In this document: positions 1-8,695 of the stretch, piece after piece
Position numbering within the stretch: the stretch's first letter is position 1
Layout: every line of letters begins with the position of its first letter
Assembly: GCF_017948485.1 (NCBI RefSeq)
Contig: NZ_JAFFSX010000013.1
Coordinates: forward strand, 1-64,000
Direction of reading: 5' to 3'
DNA length: 64,000 bases
DNA from: Streptomyces sp. GESEQ-35
GTDB lineage: Bacteria; Actinomycetota; Actinomycetes; Streptomycetales; Streptomycetaceae
Program-made: the position numbers and the translations under genes
The notes under the pieces: generated by a model
What the model was told of the DNA's origin: nothing
What the model saw: only the letters and a program-made list of their open reading frames with translations
The model's database searches: none

Positions 1-927
1 TTCCCCACCACCCACCCCCTGTACGCCGGTGCACTGCCGCCCCGCCACGACGCCATCCGCGCCACCCTCGACGCCTACGACGTCGTCCTGATCGCCGGCG
101 CGCACGCCTTCACGCCCCACTCCTACAGTCCCGGCCCCGCCCTGCCGCCCGCCCTCACCGTCGTCCACCTCGACACGGACCCGGACGAGATAGGCCGCAA
201 CTTCCCTGCGGACGCCGGCCTGGTGGGCGCACTCGGCCCGTCCCTCCACCAACTCGCCGAACTACTGCGGGAACTCATCCCCGCGCACACCGCCAAGGGC
301 CGCATCCTCCGTGCCGGCGAGCGCCACACCGCCGAACGCGACAGCACCGAATCCGCCGCCCACGCCGCCTACTCCGCGTCCCCCCTCGCCCCCTGGGCCG
401 CCGCCCACGCCGTCGCCCGCGGCCTGCCGCCCGATGCCGCGGTCGTCGAAGAGGCCATCACCGTGGGCCTGCTCCTGCGCCGTCTCGTACGACTGGACCG
501 CACCGGCAGCTACACCCACACCGTCGGCGGCGGCCTCGGCTGGGGCATCGGCGCCGCCGTCGGCCGCGCCCTCGCCGAACCCGACCGGCCCGTCGTCGCC
601 GTCCTCGGCGACGGCTCCGCCCTGTTCGGCCTCCAGGGCCTGTGGAGCGCGGCGCGACAGCAGGCCCCGGTCCTGTTCGTGGTGATGAGCAACGGGGCCT
701 ATCGCACCGTTCAGGAGACATACACGGCGATGGGCGGAAAGGGAGTCTGCCCCGGTACGGAGCTGGGGCAGCTGGACTTCGTGCGGGCGGCGGACTTCTT
801 CGGGGTGGAGGCGGTGCGGGCCCGGAGTGCGGACCATTTGCGGGAACTGGTGGCGGGGGCGGGGGAGTTGAGGGGGCCGCGACTGGTGGACGTACGCCTC
901 CAGGAGCAGAGCCCGTCCGGCCGTTGA
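1..927 (+). CDS. Thiamine-diphosphate-dependent decarboxylase, benzoylformate-decarboxylase-like, 5' truncated
   Basis: The reading frame is open from the first base, so the N-terminal part lies outside the window; 308 residues remain, roughly the central and C-terminal domains of a family usually about 530 residues long. The ThDP/Mg motif is visible as GDGSALFGLQG at window residues 203-213, ending about 25 residues later in an Asn (VVMSNG), which fits the GDG-(about 25)-N pattern. The segment FPTTHPLYAG resembles the central domain of benzoylformate decarboxylases. Such enzymes decarboxylate 2-oxo acids non-oxidatively in the cytoplasm. An IclR regulator starts 62 nt downstream on the same strand and could control it. 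The family is secure; the substrate is not, and acetolactate-synthase-like or other 2-oxoacid decarboxylases remain possible. Confidence 0.8.
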   Translation, partial: FPTTHPLYAGALPPRHDAIRATLDAYDVVLIAGAHAFTPHSYSPGPALPPALTVVHLDTDPDEIGRNFPADAGLVGALGPSLHQLAELLRELIPAHTAKGRILRAGERHTAERDSTESAAHAAYSASPLAPWAAAHAVARGLPPDAAVVEEAITVGLLLRRLVRLDRTGSYTHTVGGGLGWGIGAAVGRALAEPDRPVVAVLGDGSALFGLQGLWSAARQQAPVLFVVMSNGAYRTVQETYTAMGGKGVCPGTELGQLDFVRAADFFGVEAVRARSADHLRELVAGAGELRGPRLVDVRLQEQSPSGR

Positions 928-989
928 GGAATCTTTCTCACGGCCTCCGACACCTTGTCACCCGCCCCCCTGACCACGACCATCACCCC

Positions 990-1730
990 ATGACGGACGG
1001 CGCGCTCCCGAAGTCGGTCCTCGCACGCGGGGCCGCACTGCTGCGCGCCTGCGGCGACTCCGACGCCGCCCTGAGCCTCGCCGAGCTGGCACTCCGCACC
1101 GGCCTGCCCAAACCCACCGCGTACCGTCTGATCGGCGAACTGGTCCGGCTCGGCCTGGTGGAACGCACGCGCGACGGCAGCTACCGCATCGGCCTGGGCC
1201 TGTTCGAGCTGGGCCAGTCCGCGCCGTCCGTGCGCGAACTGCGGGACACCGCGCTGCCGTACCTCGGCGACCTGCACGAGGCGACCCACGAGAACGTCCA
1301 CCTCGCCGTTCCCGACGGCACCGACACCCTCTTCCTGGAGAAGGTCACCAGCCGCCGCGCGACCCCGATCGTCTCCCGTACCGGAGGCCGGCTGCCCGCC
1401 CACTGCACGGCCACCGGCAAGGTGTTCCTCGCCCTGGACCCGCGCCCGCCGCGCGTCGGCCTGCCCCGCCTCACCCCGCGCACCCTGGTCCTGCCCGGTC
1501 AGCTCGCCCGGGACCTGGCCCTGACCCGGGCTCGGGGTTACGGCGTCAACCTGGAGGAGGCCGAGATCGGCGTCTCGGCCGTCGCCGCCCCGGTCTACGC
1601 CCGCGGCCGCGACTCCTGCCCGGTCGCCGCGATCTCCGTCACCGGCGTCACCCGCCGCCTCGACATGGACCGCGTCGGCGCGAGGGTGTGCGAGGCGGCG
1701 AGGGCACTCACGCGGAAGCTGTCGGCTTGA
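990..1730 (+). CDS. IclR family transcriptional regulator
   Basis: A 246-residue protein from the ATG at 990, the usual IclR length. The N-terminal winged helix-turn-helix (about residues 5-70) reads ALSLAELALRTGLPKPTAYRLI, interrupted after 20 residues in families of this type by the wing (GLVERTRDGSYRIG). The effector domain has the characteristic AVPDGTDTLFLEKV and LPAHCTATGKVFLA segments. IclR proteins bind small organic acids and usually control an adjacent catabolic or uptake operon. Here the neighbours are the decarboxylase upstream and the converging sugar ABC operon, whose ATPase stop codon is only 8 nt away. The target is not visible from sequence; a TTTCA-N5-TGAAA repeat in the promoter of the ABC operon (5431-5445) is one candidate site. 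Confidence 0.9.
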   Translation: MTDGALPKSVLARGAALLRACGDSDAALSLAELALRTGLPKPTAYRLIGELVRLGLVERTRDGSYRIGLGLFELGQSAPSVRELRDTALPYLGDLHEATHENVHLAVPDGTDTLFLEKVTSRRATPIVSRTGGRLPAHCTATGKVFLALDPRPPRVGLPRLTPRTLVLPGQLARDLALTRARGYGVNLEEAEIGVSAVAAPVYARGRDSCPVAAISVTGVTRRLDMDRVGARVCEAARALTRKLSA

Positions 1731-1738
1731 CGAGGCAC

Positions 1739-3199
1739 TCAGGCTTTCGTCTGCTGCATCGCCACCGCCAGCGCACGCTCCGTCAGCCGCGCTCCACCCA
1801 CCTCACCGGTGATCCGCCCGCGCACGAACACCAGGACCCGATCACACACCTCCGTCAGCTCGGCGAGGTCGGTGGAGGCGATCAGCACGGCCGCGCCGCC
1901 CGCCGCCAACTCGCCGACGATCCGGTGCATTTCGGCCCGCACGCCGACGTCGACACCCCGGGTCGGATCGTCGAGGACCACGATCGACGGGTCGGTGGCG
2001 AGCCATTTCGCGAAGACGACCTTCTGCTGATTGCCTCCGGAGAGCCGGCCCACCACGTCGTACGGCCCACCCCGCAGCCGCAACCGCTCCGTCAACTCGA
2101 CCGTACGCCGGACCAGTCCGGCCCGCGCCGGGGCGACCCCTCCGCGCCCCAGCGCCAGCCAGCTGACCGCCGTGGTGTTCTCCCACACGGTCCGGTCCAC
2201 CATCAGCCCGAACCGCTTGCGGTCGCTCGGCACGAAGGCCACCCCCGCCCGCACGGCGGCCCGCAGCGAGTGCGGCAGCCCGCGTCCCCCGATGTCCACC
2301 CGCCCCGCGGAGACGGCCGTACGCCCGCACACCACCTCCAACGCGCTGAGATGACCCGCCCCTTGCAGCCCGGCGACCCCGACCACCTCGCCGGCCCGCA
2401 CCGTGAAGGTCACGTCCGCCAGCTGCCCGGGGACGCTCACGCCGGACAGCACCACCGGCGGCGGCAGATCGACCACGGTCCGCGTCCGGCGTACGGGCTT
2501 CTCGGGGCGTCCGCCCAGCATCGCCGTGACCAGCTCCGGTACGTCCACCGCGTCCCGGTCCTCCCCGGCCAGTGCGACCCGCCCGTCCCGCAGTACCGTC
2601 ACGCGCTGCGCGAAGCGCATCACCTCCTCCAGGAAGTGGGTGACGTACAGGACGGCGATGCCCCGTCCGGTGAGCGTGCGCAGTACCTGTTCGAGGCGGT
2701 CGACGGCGGCGGCCGGGAGCGCGGACGTCGGCTCGTCGAGGATCAGCAGCCCGGGCCGGCGCAGCAACGCCCGTGCGATCTCCGTCAACTGCTGGTCCGC
2801 AAGGGGGAGTTCACCCAGCAGGGTGGCGGGGTCCAGGTCCAGGCCCAACTCGGCGAGGACGGGCAGCGCGGCCCGGTCCATGGCGCCCCGGTCGAGCAGG
2901 CCGAAGCGGCGCGGCGCGTGGCGCGGGAAGAGGTTCTCCCGCACGGTGAGGTCCGGGAACAGGCTCAACTCCTGGGAGACGACGGCGATCCGCGTGCCGG
3001 ACGCCAGCCGTACCGCGCCTTCGTCCGGGGCCAGCACCCGCGACAGGATCCGCACGAGCGTCGACTTGCCGGCGCCGTTCTCCCCGACCAGCGCGTGCAC
3101 CTCACCGCCCCGCAGCCTGATCCCGGCCCCGTCCAGCGCCCGTACGCCGCCGTACGACTTGACCAGTCCCTGTGCCACCAGGACATCGCCGTACGTCAT
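1739..3199 (-). CDS. Sugar ABC transporter ATP-binding protein, two NBDs (RbsA/MglA type)
   Basis: A 486-residue protein with two nucleotide-binding domains in tandem, as in ribose/galactose importers. The first has Walker A GENGAGKST (about residue 38), signature LADQQLTEIARAL and Walker B LLILDEPTSAL. The second has the degenerate Walker A usual for this family (AGLQGAGHLSAL) but an intact signature LSGGNQQKVVFAKWL and Walker B VVLDDPTRGVDV. It would power import through the permease encoded at 4300-5328. It is the last gene of a minus-strand operon: its ATG lies 1 nt after the stop of the binding-protein gene, so the two are probably translationally coupled. The sugar cannot be told from the ATPase. 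Confidence 0.93.
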   Translation of the reverse strand: MTYGDVLVAQGLVKSYGGVRALDGAGIRLRGGEVHALVGENGAGKSTLVRILSRVLAPDEGAVRLASGTRIAVVSQELSLFPDLTVRENLFPRHAPRRFGLLDRGAMDRAALPVLAELGLDLDPATLLGELPLADQQLTEIARALLRRPGLLILDEPTSALPAAAVDRLEQVLRTLTGRGIAVLYVTHFLEEVMRFAQRVTVLRDGRVALAGEDRDAVDVPELVTAMLGGRPEKPVRRTRTVVDLPPPVVLSGVSVPGQLADVTFTVRAGEVVGVAGLQGAGHLSALEVVCGRTAVSAGRVDIGGRGLPHSLRAAVRAGVAFVPSDRKRFGLMVDRTVWENTTAVSWLALGRGGVAPARAGLVRRTVELTERLRLRGGPYDVVGRLSGGNQQKVVFAKWLATDPSIVVLDDPTRGVDVGVRAEMHRIVGELAAGGAAVLIASTDLAELTEVCDRVLVFVRGRITGEVGGARLTERALAVAMQQTKA

Positions 3200-3200
3200 C

Positions 3201-4268
3201 TCAGCGCGCGTCCTTCAGGGGCTTGAGACTGGCCTCCTGGTCGCCGAGGAGCTTGTCGATCGTCGGCTTGTACCAGTCGTGGGCCGCCTCGGCCGACTTC
3301 TGCCGGGTGATGATCTCGTCGATGTTGGACGAGTCGACCACCCCGCCGGGGGACAGGAACCAACCCTCGGGCAGCTTCCCGTCGTTCTCGCGCACCGACT
3401 CGATCAGCATCGCCGTGGAGAGGTAGCCCTTGAGGAAGTGCTGCGGGTCGATGGTCACGAAGTTCGAGCCGTCCTTGACCGCGTCGAGGGTCTTGGGGTC
3501 GACGTCGAAGCCGGCCGTCAGCCAGCTGCCCTTCTTCGACTTCTTGATCTTGGCGAGGTTGTAGCTGTCGGCGTCGCCCACCCCCAGGAAGGCGATCGCG
3601 TCGGGGTGTGCGTTGACCTGCGACGACCAGGAGCTGTAGTTCTGCCCCGGATCGCTGTACGTCTGGAAGGGGCCGACGATCTCGACGTTCGGCGCCTCCT
3701 TCTTGAACGTGTCGGCGATGCCCTGGGCACGGTTGTCCAGCACCGGCGTCCCGGGGTTGGGCACCCCGATGGCGACCTCGCCCCTCGGGTCGTCGCCCAG
3801 CCGCTCGAGCGCCTCCTTCGCCATCAGCTCGCCGAGGGCGTAGTTGTCGTTGCCCACGTAGAAGCCGACCTTGCTGCCGTCGGTGGGCGCGGTGTCCAGG
3901 GCGACGACCGGGATGCCCTGGTCGACGGCGCGGGCGGCGGGGCGGGTGAAGATCGGCGGGTCGAGGTTCTCCAGGACGATGCCGTCCTTGGCGCGGGTGG
4001 TGAGGTTCTGGAAGAGCTGGACCTCGGCGGGCCCGTCGGTGTTCGGCGGGCCGACCGCCTTGAAGTCGACGTCGCCGGCGTGGCTCGCGGCGCTCTCCGC
4101 GCCGAGCACCATCTCATGGGCGAAGTTGAGCGAGATGTTGGCCACCGCGATGCCCATGTTCAGCTCGCCGCTCTTGCTGCTGCCGGAGCCGCTCTCGCCG
4201 CAGCCGAAGGAGGCCAGCAGGGCCAGGGCGCCGAGTGCGGCGGACACCGTACGGAATCGGGGGTGCAT
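3201..4268 (-). CDS. Sugar ABC transporter substrate-binding lipoprotein (periplasmic-binding type 1 fold)
   Basis: A 355-residue protein beginning MHPRFRTVSAALG; I choose the ATG at 4268 because a GGAGG sits 5 nt upstream, whereas the frame extends only a few codons further to a TTG. A hydrophobic signal peptide ends at a Cys (ALLASFGC), consistent with a lipoprotein although the residue two before Cys is Phe rather than the preferred small residue. The mature part shows the PBP1 pattern of ribose/galactose/autoinducer-2-type binding proteins (AKDGIVLENLDPP, GIPVVALDT, then a GAFLGVGD-like hinge: AIAFLGVGDAD). It sits between permease and ATPase genes of the same operon. The family is clear, the ligand unknown. 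Confidence 0.92.
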   Translation of the reverse strand: MHPRFRTVSAALGALALLASFGCGESGSGSSKSGELNMGIAVANISLNFAHEMVLGAESAASHAGDVDFKAVGPPNTDGPAEVQLFQNLTTRAKDGIVLENLDPPIFTRPAARAVDQGIPVVALDTAPTDGSKVGFYVGNDNYALGELMAKEALERLGDDPRGEVAIGVPNPGTPVLDNRAQGIADTFKKEAPNVEIVGPFQTYSDPGQNYSSWSSQVNAHPDAIAFLGVGDADSYNLAKIKKSKKGSWLTAGFDVDPKTLDAVKDGSNFVTIDPQHFLKGYLSTAMLIESVRENDGKLPEGWFLSPGGVVDSSNIDEIITRQKSAEAAHDWYKPTIDKLLGDQEASLKPLKDAR

Positions 4269-4299
4269 CACGGCCTCCAAGAATTCTGCGTGCTCGTGC

Positions 4300-5328
4300 T
4301 CATGTGCGCCGCCGTCCCGTGCGGCGCAACGCGCTGTCGGCCGCGACCGCGACGAGGATGACCCCGCCGGTCGCGAACGACGTCCAGTTGATGGGCACTT
4401 CGAAGAACACGAGCCCGGCGGCGACGACGGACAGGATCATCGCCCCGGCCACGGCACCCACGACCGAGCCGCGCCCGCCGGCCAGCGGGGTGCCGCCGAT
4501 GATGCAGGCGGCGATGGCCTGCAACTCGTAGCCCTGGCCCAGGGTCGGATCGCCGGCGCCGTAGAAGGCGAGCGCGAGCGCGGCCGCGCAGGCCGTCGTG
4601 AGCCCCGACAGCGCCAGGGCCTGGATACGGGTGCGGACGACCGGGATGCCGCTGAACGCGGCGGCGTCGGGATTGGAGCCGATCGCCCGCACCCGGGCCC
4701 CGAAGCGGGTGCGGGTGAGCACCACGGCGAGGATCACGACGACCGCCACCAGCACCCACAGCGCGAACGGCACGCCGCCCGGATCGCCGCCGGCGAAGGT
4801 GAAGAACGAGTGGTCCAGCGGCAGGTCGGTGATCTGCTTGCCGTCGGCGAGCGCGAGCCCGACGCCCCTGAAGAGCATCAGCGTGCCCAGCGTCACGATG
4901 AACGACGGCAGCCCGAGCAGCGTCGTGACCAGCGCGTTGAACACACCGAGCGCGATCCCGGTGAGCAGCACCAGGGGCACCGCCAGCCAGGGATCCAGGC
5001 CCTCGCGCACCAGCAGCGCCCCGATGACCAGGCACATGGCGTAGGTGCCGCCGACCGACAGGTCCACCTCGCGCATGGCCAGCGCGAAGACCATCCCGCA
5101 CGCCATCAGCGAGATGTAGACCGAGTTGTGGGCCGTCGAGAGCAGGTTGCCGGTGTCGAGGAAGTCCGGATACGGAATCCCGATCCCGGCGACGAGCAGC
5201 CCCAGCACGAGCAGCACACCGAGCTCGTCCCGGACCAGCCGGCGCGGCACCGGCCGCCATCTGCGCGCACCGCCGCCCTGTTCGCGGGCGCGCTCGGCGT
5301 CGTCCACGGCACGCTCGGTCTCGGTCAT
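4300..5328 (-). CDS. Sugar ABC transporter permease (RbsC/BPD-type)
   Basis: A 342-residue integral membrane protein, first gene of the minus-strand uptake operon. About eight to ten hydrophobic segments are visible, the first at residues 38-55 (GVLLVLGLLVAGIGI). The family signatures are present: REVDLSVGG in the first third, LPSFIVTLGT, RAIGSNPDAAAFSGI (the cytoplasmic coupling loop) and IIGGTPLAGGRGSV near the C-terminus, all typical of ribose-type permeases. It is the transmembrane channel for the ATPase at 1739-3199 and receives substrate from the lipoprotein at 3201-4268. The operon is complete, with one permease acting as a homodimer, as in RbsABC systems. Confidence 0.94.
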   Translation of the reverse strand: MTETERAVDDAERAREQGGGARRWRPVPRRLVRDELGVLLVLGLLVAGIGIPYPDFLDTGNLLSTAHNSVYISLMACGMVFALAMREVDLSVGGTYAMCLVIGALLVREGLDPWLAVPLVLLTGIALGVFNALVTTLLGLPSFIVTLGTLMLFRGVGLALADGKQITDLPLDHSFFTFAGGDPGGVPFALWVLVAVVVILAVVLTRTRFGARVRAIGSNPDAAAFSGIPVVRTRIQALALSGLTTACAAALALAFYGAGDPTLGQGYELQAIAACIIGGTPLAGGRGSVVGAVAGAMILSVVAAGLVFFEVPINWTSFATGGVILVAVAADSALRRTGRRRT

Positions 5329-5353
5329 CGGGCACGGCTCCCGTACGGCTGGT

Positions 5354-5372
5354 GCTGGGGGTGACCCCCAGC
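5354..5372. repeat. Small perfect hairpin in the divergent promoter region
   Basis: GCTGGGGG, a 3-nt loop TGA, then CCCCCAGC: a perfect 8-bp stem 26 nt upstream of the permease ATG. It would lie in the 5' leader of the minus-strand ABC mRNA, where it could affect translation, or it may be incidental in G+C-rich DNA. Confidence 0.4.
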
Positions 5373-5430
5373 CATGTCCGAGGGTCGCCCCGCAGCGTCG
5401 GCCTCCCGGAGGCGAGCGGCAACCAAGACG

Positions 5431-5474
5431 TTTCAGCGAGTGAAATGCGCCCTTGCCGAGTCACTGACGCGTCA
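5431..5474. promoter_or_regulatory. Candidate operators between the sugar ABC operon and the SDR gene
   Basis: Two symmetrical elements lie in this divergent 160-bp gap. TTTCA-GCGAG-TGAAA spans 5431-5445, and TGACGCGTCA, a perfect 10-bp palindrome, spans 5465-5474. Between them TTGCCG (5452-5457), a 17-nt spacer and CACACT form a weak promoter-like pair pointing toward the SDR gene, with the palindrome inside the spacer. This is the arrangement expected of a repressor site controlling both sides. The IclR protein at 990-1730 or a distant regulator could be the binder; this is inference. Confidence 0.4.
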
Positions 5475-5488
5475 TCACACTTCGCCCC

Positions 5489-6214
5489 ATGGAGACGCGT
5501 ACCGCCCTGGTGACCGGAGCGGCACAGGGCCTCGGTCAGGAGTTCGCCGTCGCGCTCGCGGGTCGCGGTTACCGCGTCGCGGGCCTGGATCTCGTCCCAC
5601 AGCCGGTGACCGCCGCAAAGGTCCTGGACTATGTGGAGCTGATCGGCGACGTCACCGACGAGAGCACCATCGAGGAGGGGCTGGAGCGCGTCATCGACCG
5701 GTTCGGCACGCTGCACGTCGTGGTCAACAACGCCGGCGTCTATCCGCAGAAACCCTTCGAGGACACCACGGTCGAGGAGTGGCGCCGGATCATGCGCGTC
5801 AACCTGGAGGCGCCGTTCCTGGTGACGCGGGCCGCGCTGCCGTACCTGAAGGCCGCGGGCTGGGGGCGGATCGTCAACATCGCCTCGGAGGCCGTGCTCT
5901 CCGCGCCGCCGACCATGGTCCCGTACGTCGCCTCGAAGATGGGCCTGATCGGCTTCACGCGCGCGTTGGCATCAGCGCTGGGGCCGTACGACATCACGGT
6001 GAACGCGATCGCGCCCGGCATGGTCCGCACCGCCACGGCCGAGCGGACGGTCGGCGCGGACGGCGGCTTCGAGCACATCCGTGCCGGGCAGGCCGTACCG
6101 CACACCCAGCAGCCCACCGACCTGGTGTCGACGCTGCTGTACGTGGTGGACGAGGGCAGCGGCTTCCTCACCGGCCAGACGCTGAACGTGTCAGGCGGAT
6201 CCACCTACCTCTGA
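5489..6214 (+). CDS. Short-chain dehydrogenase/reductase
   Basis: A 241-residue classical SDR. The NAD(P)-binding TGAAQGLG is at residues 9-16, NNAG at about 79-82, catalytic Ser133 in VNIASEA, and Tyr146-x3-Lys150 in YVASK, so the active site is complete. The acidic residue at the end of the second strand (GLDLVPQ) suggests NAD rather than NADP preference. It is transcribed divergently from a sugar ABC importer, so a sugar or polyol dehydrogenase is a sensible guess, but sequence alone does not fix the substrate. Its last 24 nt overlap the 3' end of the MerR gene on the other strand. Confidence 0.9.
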   Translation: METRTALVTGAAQGLGQEFAVALAGRGYRVAGLDLVPQPVTAAKVLDYVELIGDVTDESTIEEGLERVIDRFGTLHVVVNNAGVYPQKPFEDTTVEEWRRIMRVNLEAPFLVTRAALPYLKAAGWGRIVNIASEAVLSAPPTMVPYVASKMGLIGFTRALASALGPYDITVNAIAPGMVRTATAERTVGADGGFEHIRAGQAVPHTQQPTDLVSTLLYVVDEGSGFLTGQTLNVSGGSTYL

Positions 6215-6916
6215 GATCCCGTCGAGCCACTCGCGCAGCTCCTCCCTGAGGGAGCGCTGAAAGGTCGTCAGCAGGGCCTGCACCACCAGCGGATGCATGT
6301 GCGCCGACAGCGACTTCACATCCTCGGCGGCACGCTCCGCCACGGCGTCGCGCAGCAGCCGCGACAACTCGTGCGCCGCCGCGCGCGAATGCTCGATCAG
6401 CGTCGTGCGGGCCGCCATGATCGTCTCCTGGGACAGCGGTACGTCGAGCAGCTCGACGCCGAGCCGCAGCAGACCGGAGTCGACGCGGAACGAGCCGTCC
6501 TCACGCGTGACGATGTCCATCGCCACGAGCCGCTCCACGTCCTGATCGCTCAGCGTCCGCCCCGCGTGCCCCTGAAGCTCCTCGCGAGTGACCGTCTCCA
6601 GCGCCTCCGGGGCCCAGGACGCCACCACGGCACGGTGGATGGCGAGGTCGTGGGCGCTCAGGTCCGGTGGCAGCTGCCGCAGATAGCGTTCGATCGCGGC
6701 GAGGGTCATGCCCTGTCTCTGGAGTTCCTCGATCAGCGCCAGGCGCGCGAGATGCTCCTGCTGGTAATGACCGACCCGGCGCGGACCGATCACCGGCGGC
6801 GGCAGCAGACCCTTGGTGCCGTAGAACCGGACCGTGCGGACCGTGACGCCCGCCCGCGCGGCCAGCTCGTCGATCGTGAGGGTCGGCTCCCCCGTGTCGA
6901 TGGGTTCGGTCGTCAT
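6191..6916 (-). CDS. MerR family transcriptional regulator
   Basis: A 241-residue protein starting at the ATG at 6916 (MTTEPIDTGE). The MerR winged HTH is at residues 13-80: LTIDELAARAGVTVRTVRFY, then GLLPPP and the wing with RRVGHYQQEHLARLALI. The C-terminal region (100-241) is long and helical with no metal-binding Cys pattern, so this is an uncharacterised small-molecule or stress sensor rather than a classic metal sensor. The frame stays open far upstream of 6916, but that part is antisense to the permease and other genes. Promoter-like hexamers end only 7 nt before the ATG, so the mRNA may be leaderless. The gene is convergent with the SDR gene and divergent from the amino-acid permease. 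Confidence 0.88.
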   Translation of the reverse strand: MTTEPIDTGEPTLTIDELAARAGVTVRTVRFYGTKGLLPPPVIGPRRVGHYQQEHLARLALIEELQRQGMTLAAIERYLRQLPPDLSAHDLAIHRAVVASWAPEALETVTREELQGHAGRTLSDQDVERLVAMDIVTREDGSFRVDSGLLRLGVELLDVPLSQETIMAARTTLIEHSRAAAHELSRLLRDAVAERAAEDVKSLSAHMHPLVVQALLTTFQRSLREELREWLDGISEVGGSA

Positions 6917-6923
6917 GTGCAGC

Positions 6924-6951
6924 AGTATCGCTGTCTCACCAACACTGTGAA
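6924..6951 (-). promoter_or_regulatory. Predicted leaderless promoter of the MerR gene
   Basis: On the minus strand, TTCACA (6951-6946) and GATACT (6929-6924) are separated by 16 nt, and the ATG follows the -10-like hexamer after 7 nt. That spacing fits leaderless transcription, which is common in Streptomyces. No Shine-Dalgarno sequence is visible before this ATG. Confidence 0.45.
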
Positions 6952-7138
6952 ACCTCCGGGAGTGCCTCTGATGACCATGTGAGAACCAACGCTCTGTGAC
7001 ATGAGCCACCGCATGAGGCGCGATCACCGTGGGAAGGTGCTGCCTTGGTCCGTACCGCGTCAAGGCGGTTACGGGCCACACCTTTGTCAGGACCCCGGGC
7101 TCACCCCCGCCCGGGCGCACCAGAGAGTGGTACCACCT

Positions 7139-8575
7139 GTGAGCAAGGACGCCGTGGACACGGCACAGGTCGCCTTCCATCCCGAGGCGACCCGGACGCC
7201 CGCGGACGCGGGCGACGCCGGCTACAGCAAGGACCTCAAGGCCCGCCACGTCAACATGATCGCCATCGGCGGCGCGATCGGCACCGGACTCTTCCTGGGC
7301 GCCGGCGGCCGTCTGCACAACGCGGGCCCCGCCCTCGCGATCGCCTACCTCGTCTGCGGCGTCTTCGCCTTCTTCGTGGTCCGCGCCCTCGGCGAGCTGG
7401 TCCTGTACCGCCCCTCCTCCGGTTCCTTCGTGTCGTACGCGCGCGAGTTCCTCGGCGAGAAGGGTGCGTACGTCGCCGGCTGGATGTACTTCCTGAACTG
7501 GTCGACGACCGGTATCGCCGACATCACCGCGATCGCGCTCTACACCCACTACTGGAGCCTCTTCACCGACATCCCGCAGTGGGTGCTCGCCCTGATCGCC
7601 CTGGCGGTGGTCCTGGCGGTGAACCTGATCTCGGTGAAGATCTTCGGCGAGATGGAGTTCTGGTTCGCGATCATCAAGGTCGCCACGCTCGTCGGCTTCA
7701 TGTTCATCGGCATCTTCCTGCTGGCCACGCGGCACGAGGTGGGCGGCCAGACGCCCGGCCTCTCCGTGATCACGGACAACGGCGGCGTCCTCCCGCACGG
7801 CATGATGCCCGTCGTCCTCGTCATGCAGGGCGTGATCTTCGCGTACGCCGCCCTGGAGCTGGTCGGCGTCGCCGCGGGCGAGACCGCCGAGCCGGAGAAG
7901 GTCGTCCCGCGCGCGGTGAACTCGATCATGTGGCGGGTGGGCCTGTTCTACGTTGGCTCGGTCGTCCTCCTGGCTCTTCTCCTCCCCGGCTCGGTGTACT
8001 CCGCCGACGAGAGCCCCTTCGTCACGGTCCTGTCGAAGATCGGCGTCCCCGCGGCGGGCGACGTGATGAACCTGGTGGTCCTGACGGCGGCGATGTCCTC
8101 GCTGAACTCCGGCCTGTACTCGACGGGCCGCATCCTGCGCTCCATGGCGATGGCGGGCTCGGCCCCGAAGTTCACGGCCCGTATGAACCGCAGCCAGGTC
8201 CCGTACGGCGGCATCCTCCTGACCTGCGCCGTGTGCGTCCTCGGCGTCGGCCTGAACTACCTCATGCCGAGCCAGGCCTTCGAGATCGTGCTGAACGTCG
8301 CCTCCCTCGGCATCATCAGCACCTGGGTGATCATCATGATCTGCCACCTGGCCTTCGTCCGCCGCGCCAGGGCGGGCCTGCTTGCCCGGCCCTCCTTCCG
8401 CCTGCCCGGCAGCCCGGTCACCGAGATCACCACGATCGCCTTCCTCCTCGCCGTCCTCGCCCTGATGTGGAACGACCCCGAGGTGGGCCGCAAGACCCTC
8501 CTGCTCATCCCGCTGATCGCAGCGATGCTGGTCGCAGGCTGGTACGCGATCCGCCGCCGAGCGGCGAGTAAATAA
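7139..8575 (+). CDS. ansP: Amino acid permease, L-asparagine permease-like (AAT family)
   Basis: A 478-residue APC-superfamily transporter. I start it at GTG 7139 (VSKDAVDTAQ) because the upstream extension has poor coding character; a GAGAGTGG lies about 10 nt upstream. The N-terminal AAT signature is present (KARHVNMIAIGGAIGTGLFL, residues about 36-55), followed by GPALAIAYLVCGVFAFF, RPSSGSFVSYAREFLGEKGA and YFLNWSTTGIADITAIA, which match actinobacterial AnsP closely from memory. About twelve membrane segments can be counted. It would import an amino acid, most likely asparagine, by proton symport. The symbol is by resemblance, not proof. A repeat hairpin that may act as terminator follows at 8591. 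Confidence 0.85.
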   Translation: MSKDAVDTAQVAFHPEATRTPADAGDAGYSKDLKARHVNMIAIGGAIGTGLFLGAGGRLHNAGPALAIAYLVCGVFAFFVVRALGELVLYRPSSGSFVSYAREFLGEKGAYVAGWMYFLNWSTTGIADITAIALYTHYWSLFTDIPQWVLALIALAVVLAVNLISVKIFGEMEFWFAIIKVATLVGFMFIGIFLLATRHEVGGQTPGLSVITDNGGVLPHGMMPVVLVMQGVIFAYAALELVGVAAGETAEPEKVVPRAVNSIMWRVGLFYVGSVVLLALLLPGSVYSADESPFVTVLSKIGVPAAGDVMNLVVLTAAMSSLNSGLYSTGRILRSMAMAGSAPKFTARMNRSQVPYGGILLTCAVCVLGVGLNYLMPSQAFEIVLNVASLGIISTWVIIMICHLAFVRRARAGLLARPSFRLPGSPVTEITTIAFLLAVLALMWNDPEVGRKTLLLIPLIAAMLVAGWYAIRRRAASK

Positions 8576-8590
8576 CATACGGTCAGGCCC

Positions 8591-8642
8591 GCGCCCCATA
8601 GGGGCGCGGGGAACTGCGCGACCAGCCACACTCAACCCGCAG
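8591..8642 (+). repeat. Dispersed Streptomyces intergenic repeat, copy 1
   Basis: A hairpin GCGCCCC-ATA-GGGGCGC continues into GGGGAACTGCGCGACCAGCC and, after a variable 8 nt, CCCGCAG. A second copy lies inverted at 20704-20756 with the same order and nearly identical core. I recognise this as a repeat found many times in Streptomyces chromosomes, always between genes. It follows the permease stop by 15 nt and its hairpin could terminate transcription. Confidence 0.75.
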
Positions 8643-8695
8643 ATACCCACTGCCGGAGGGCCTACGGCGACACACTCGGTGGGTAAGGGAGCGTC

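Noticed and set aside
2403..4361. A 652-codon plus-strand frame opposite the sugar ABC genes
   Set aside because: It is antisense to the ATPase and binding-protein genes, which have complete domains. The translation has no recognisable motif and is a by-product of high G+C content.
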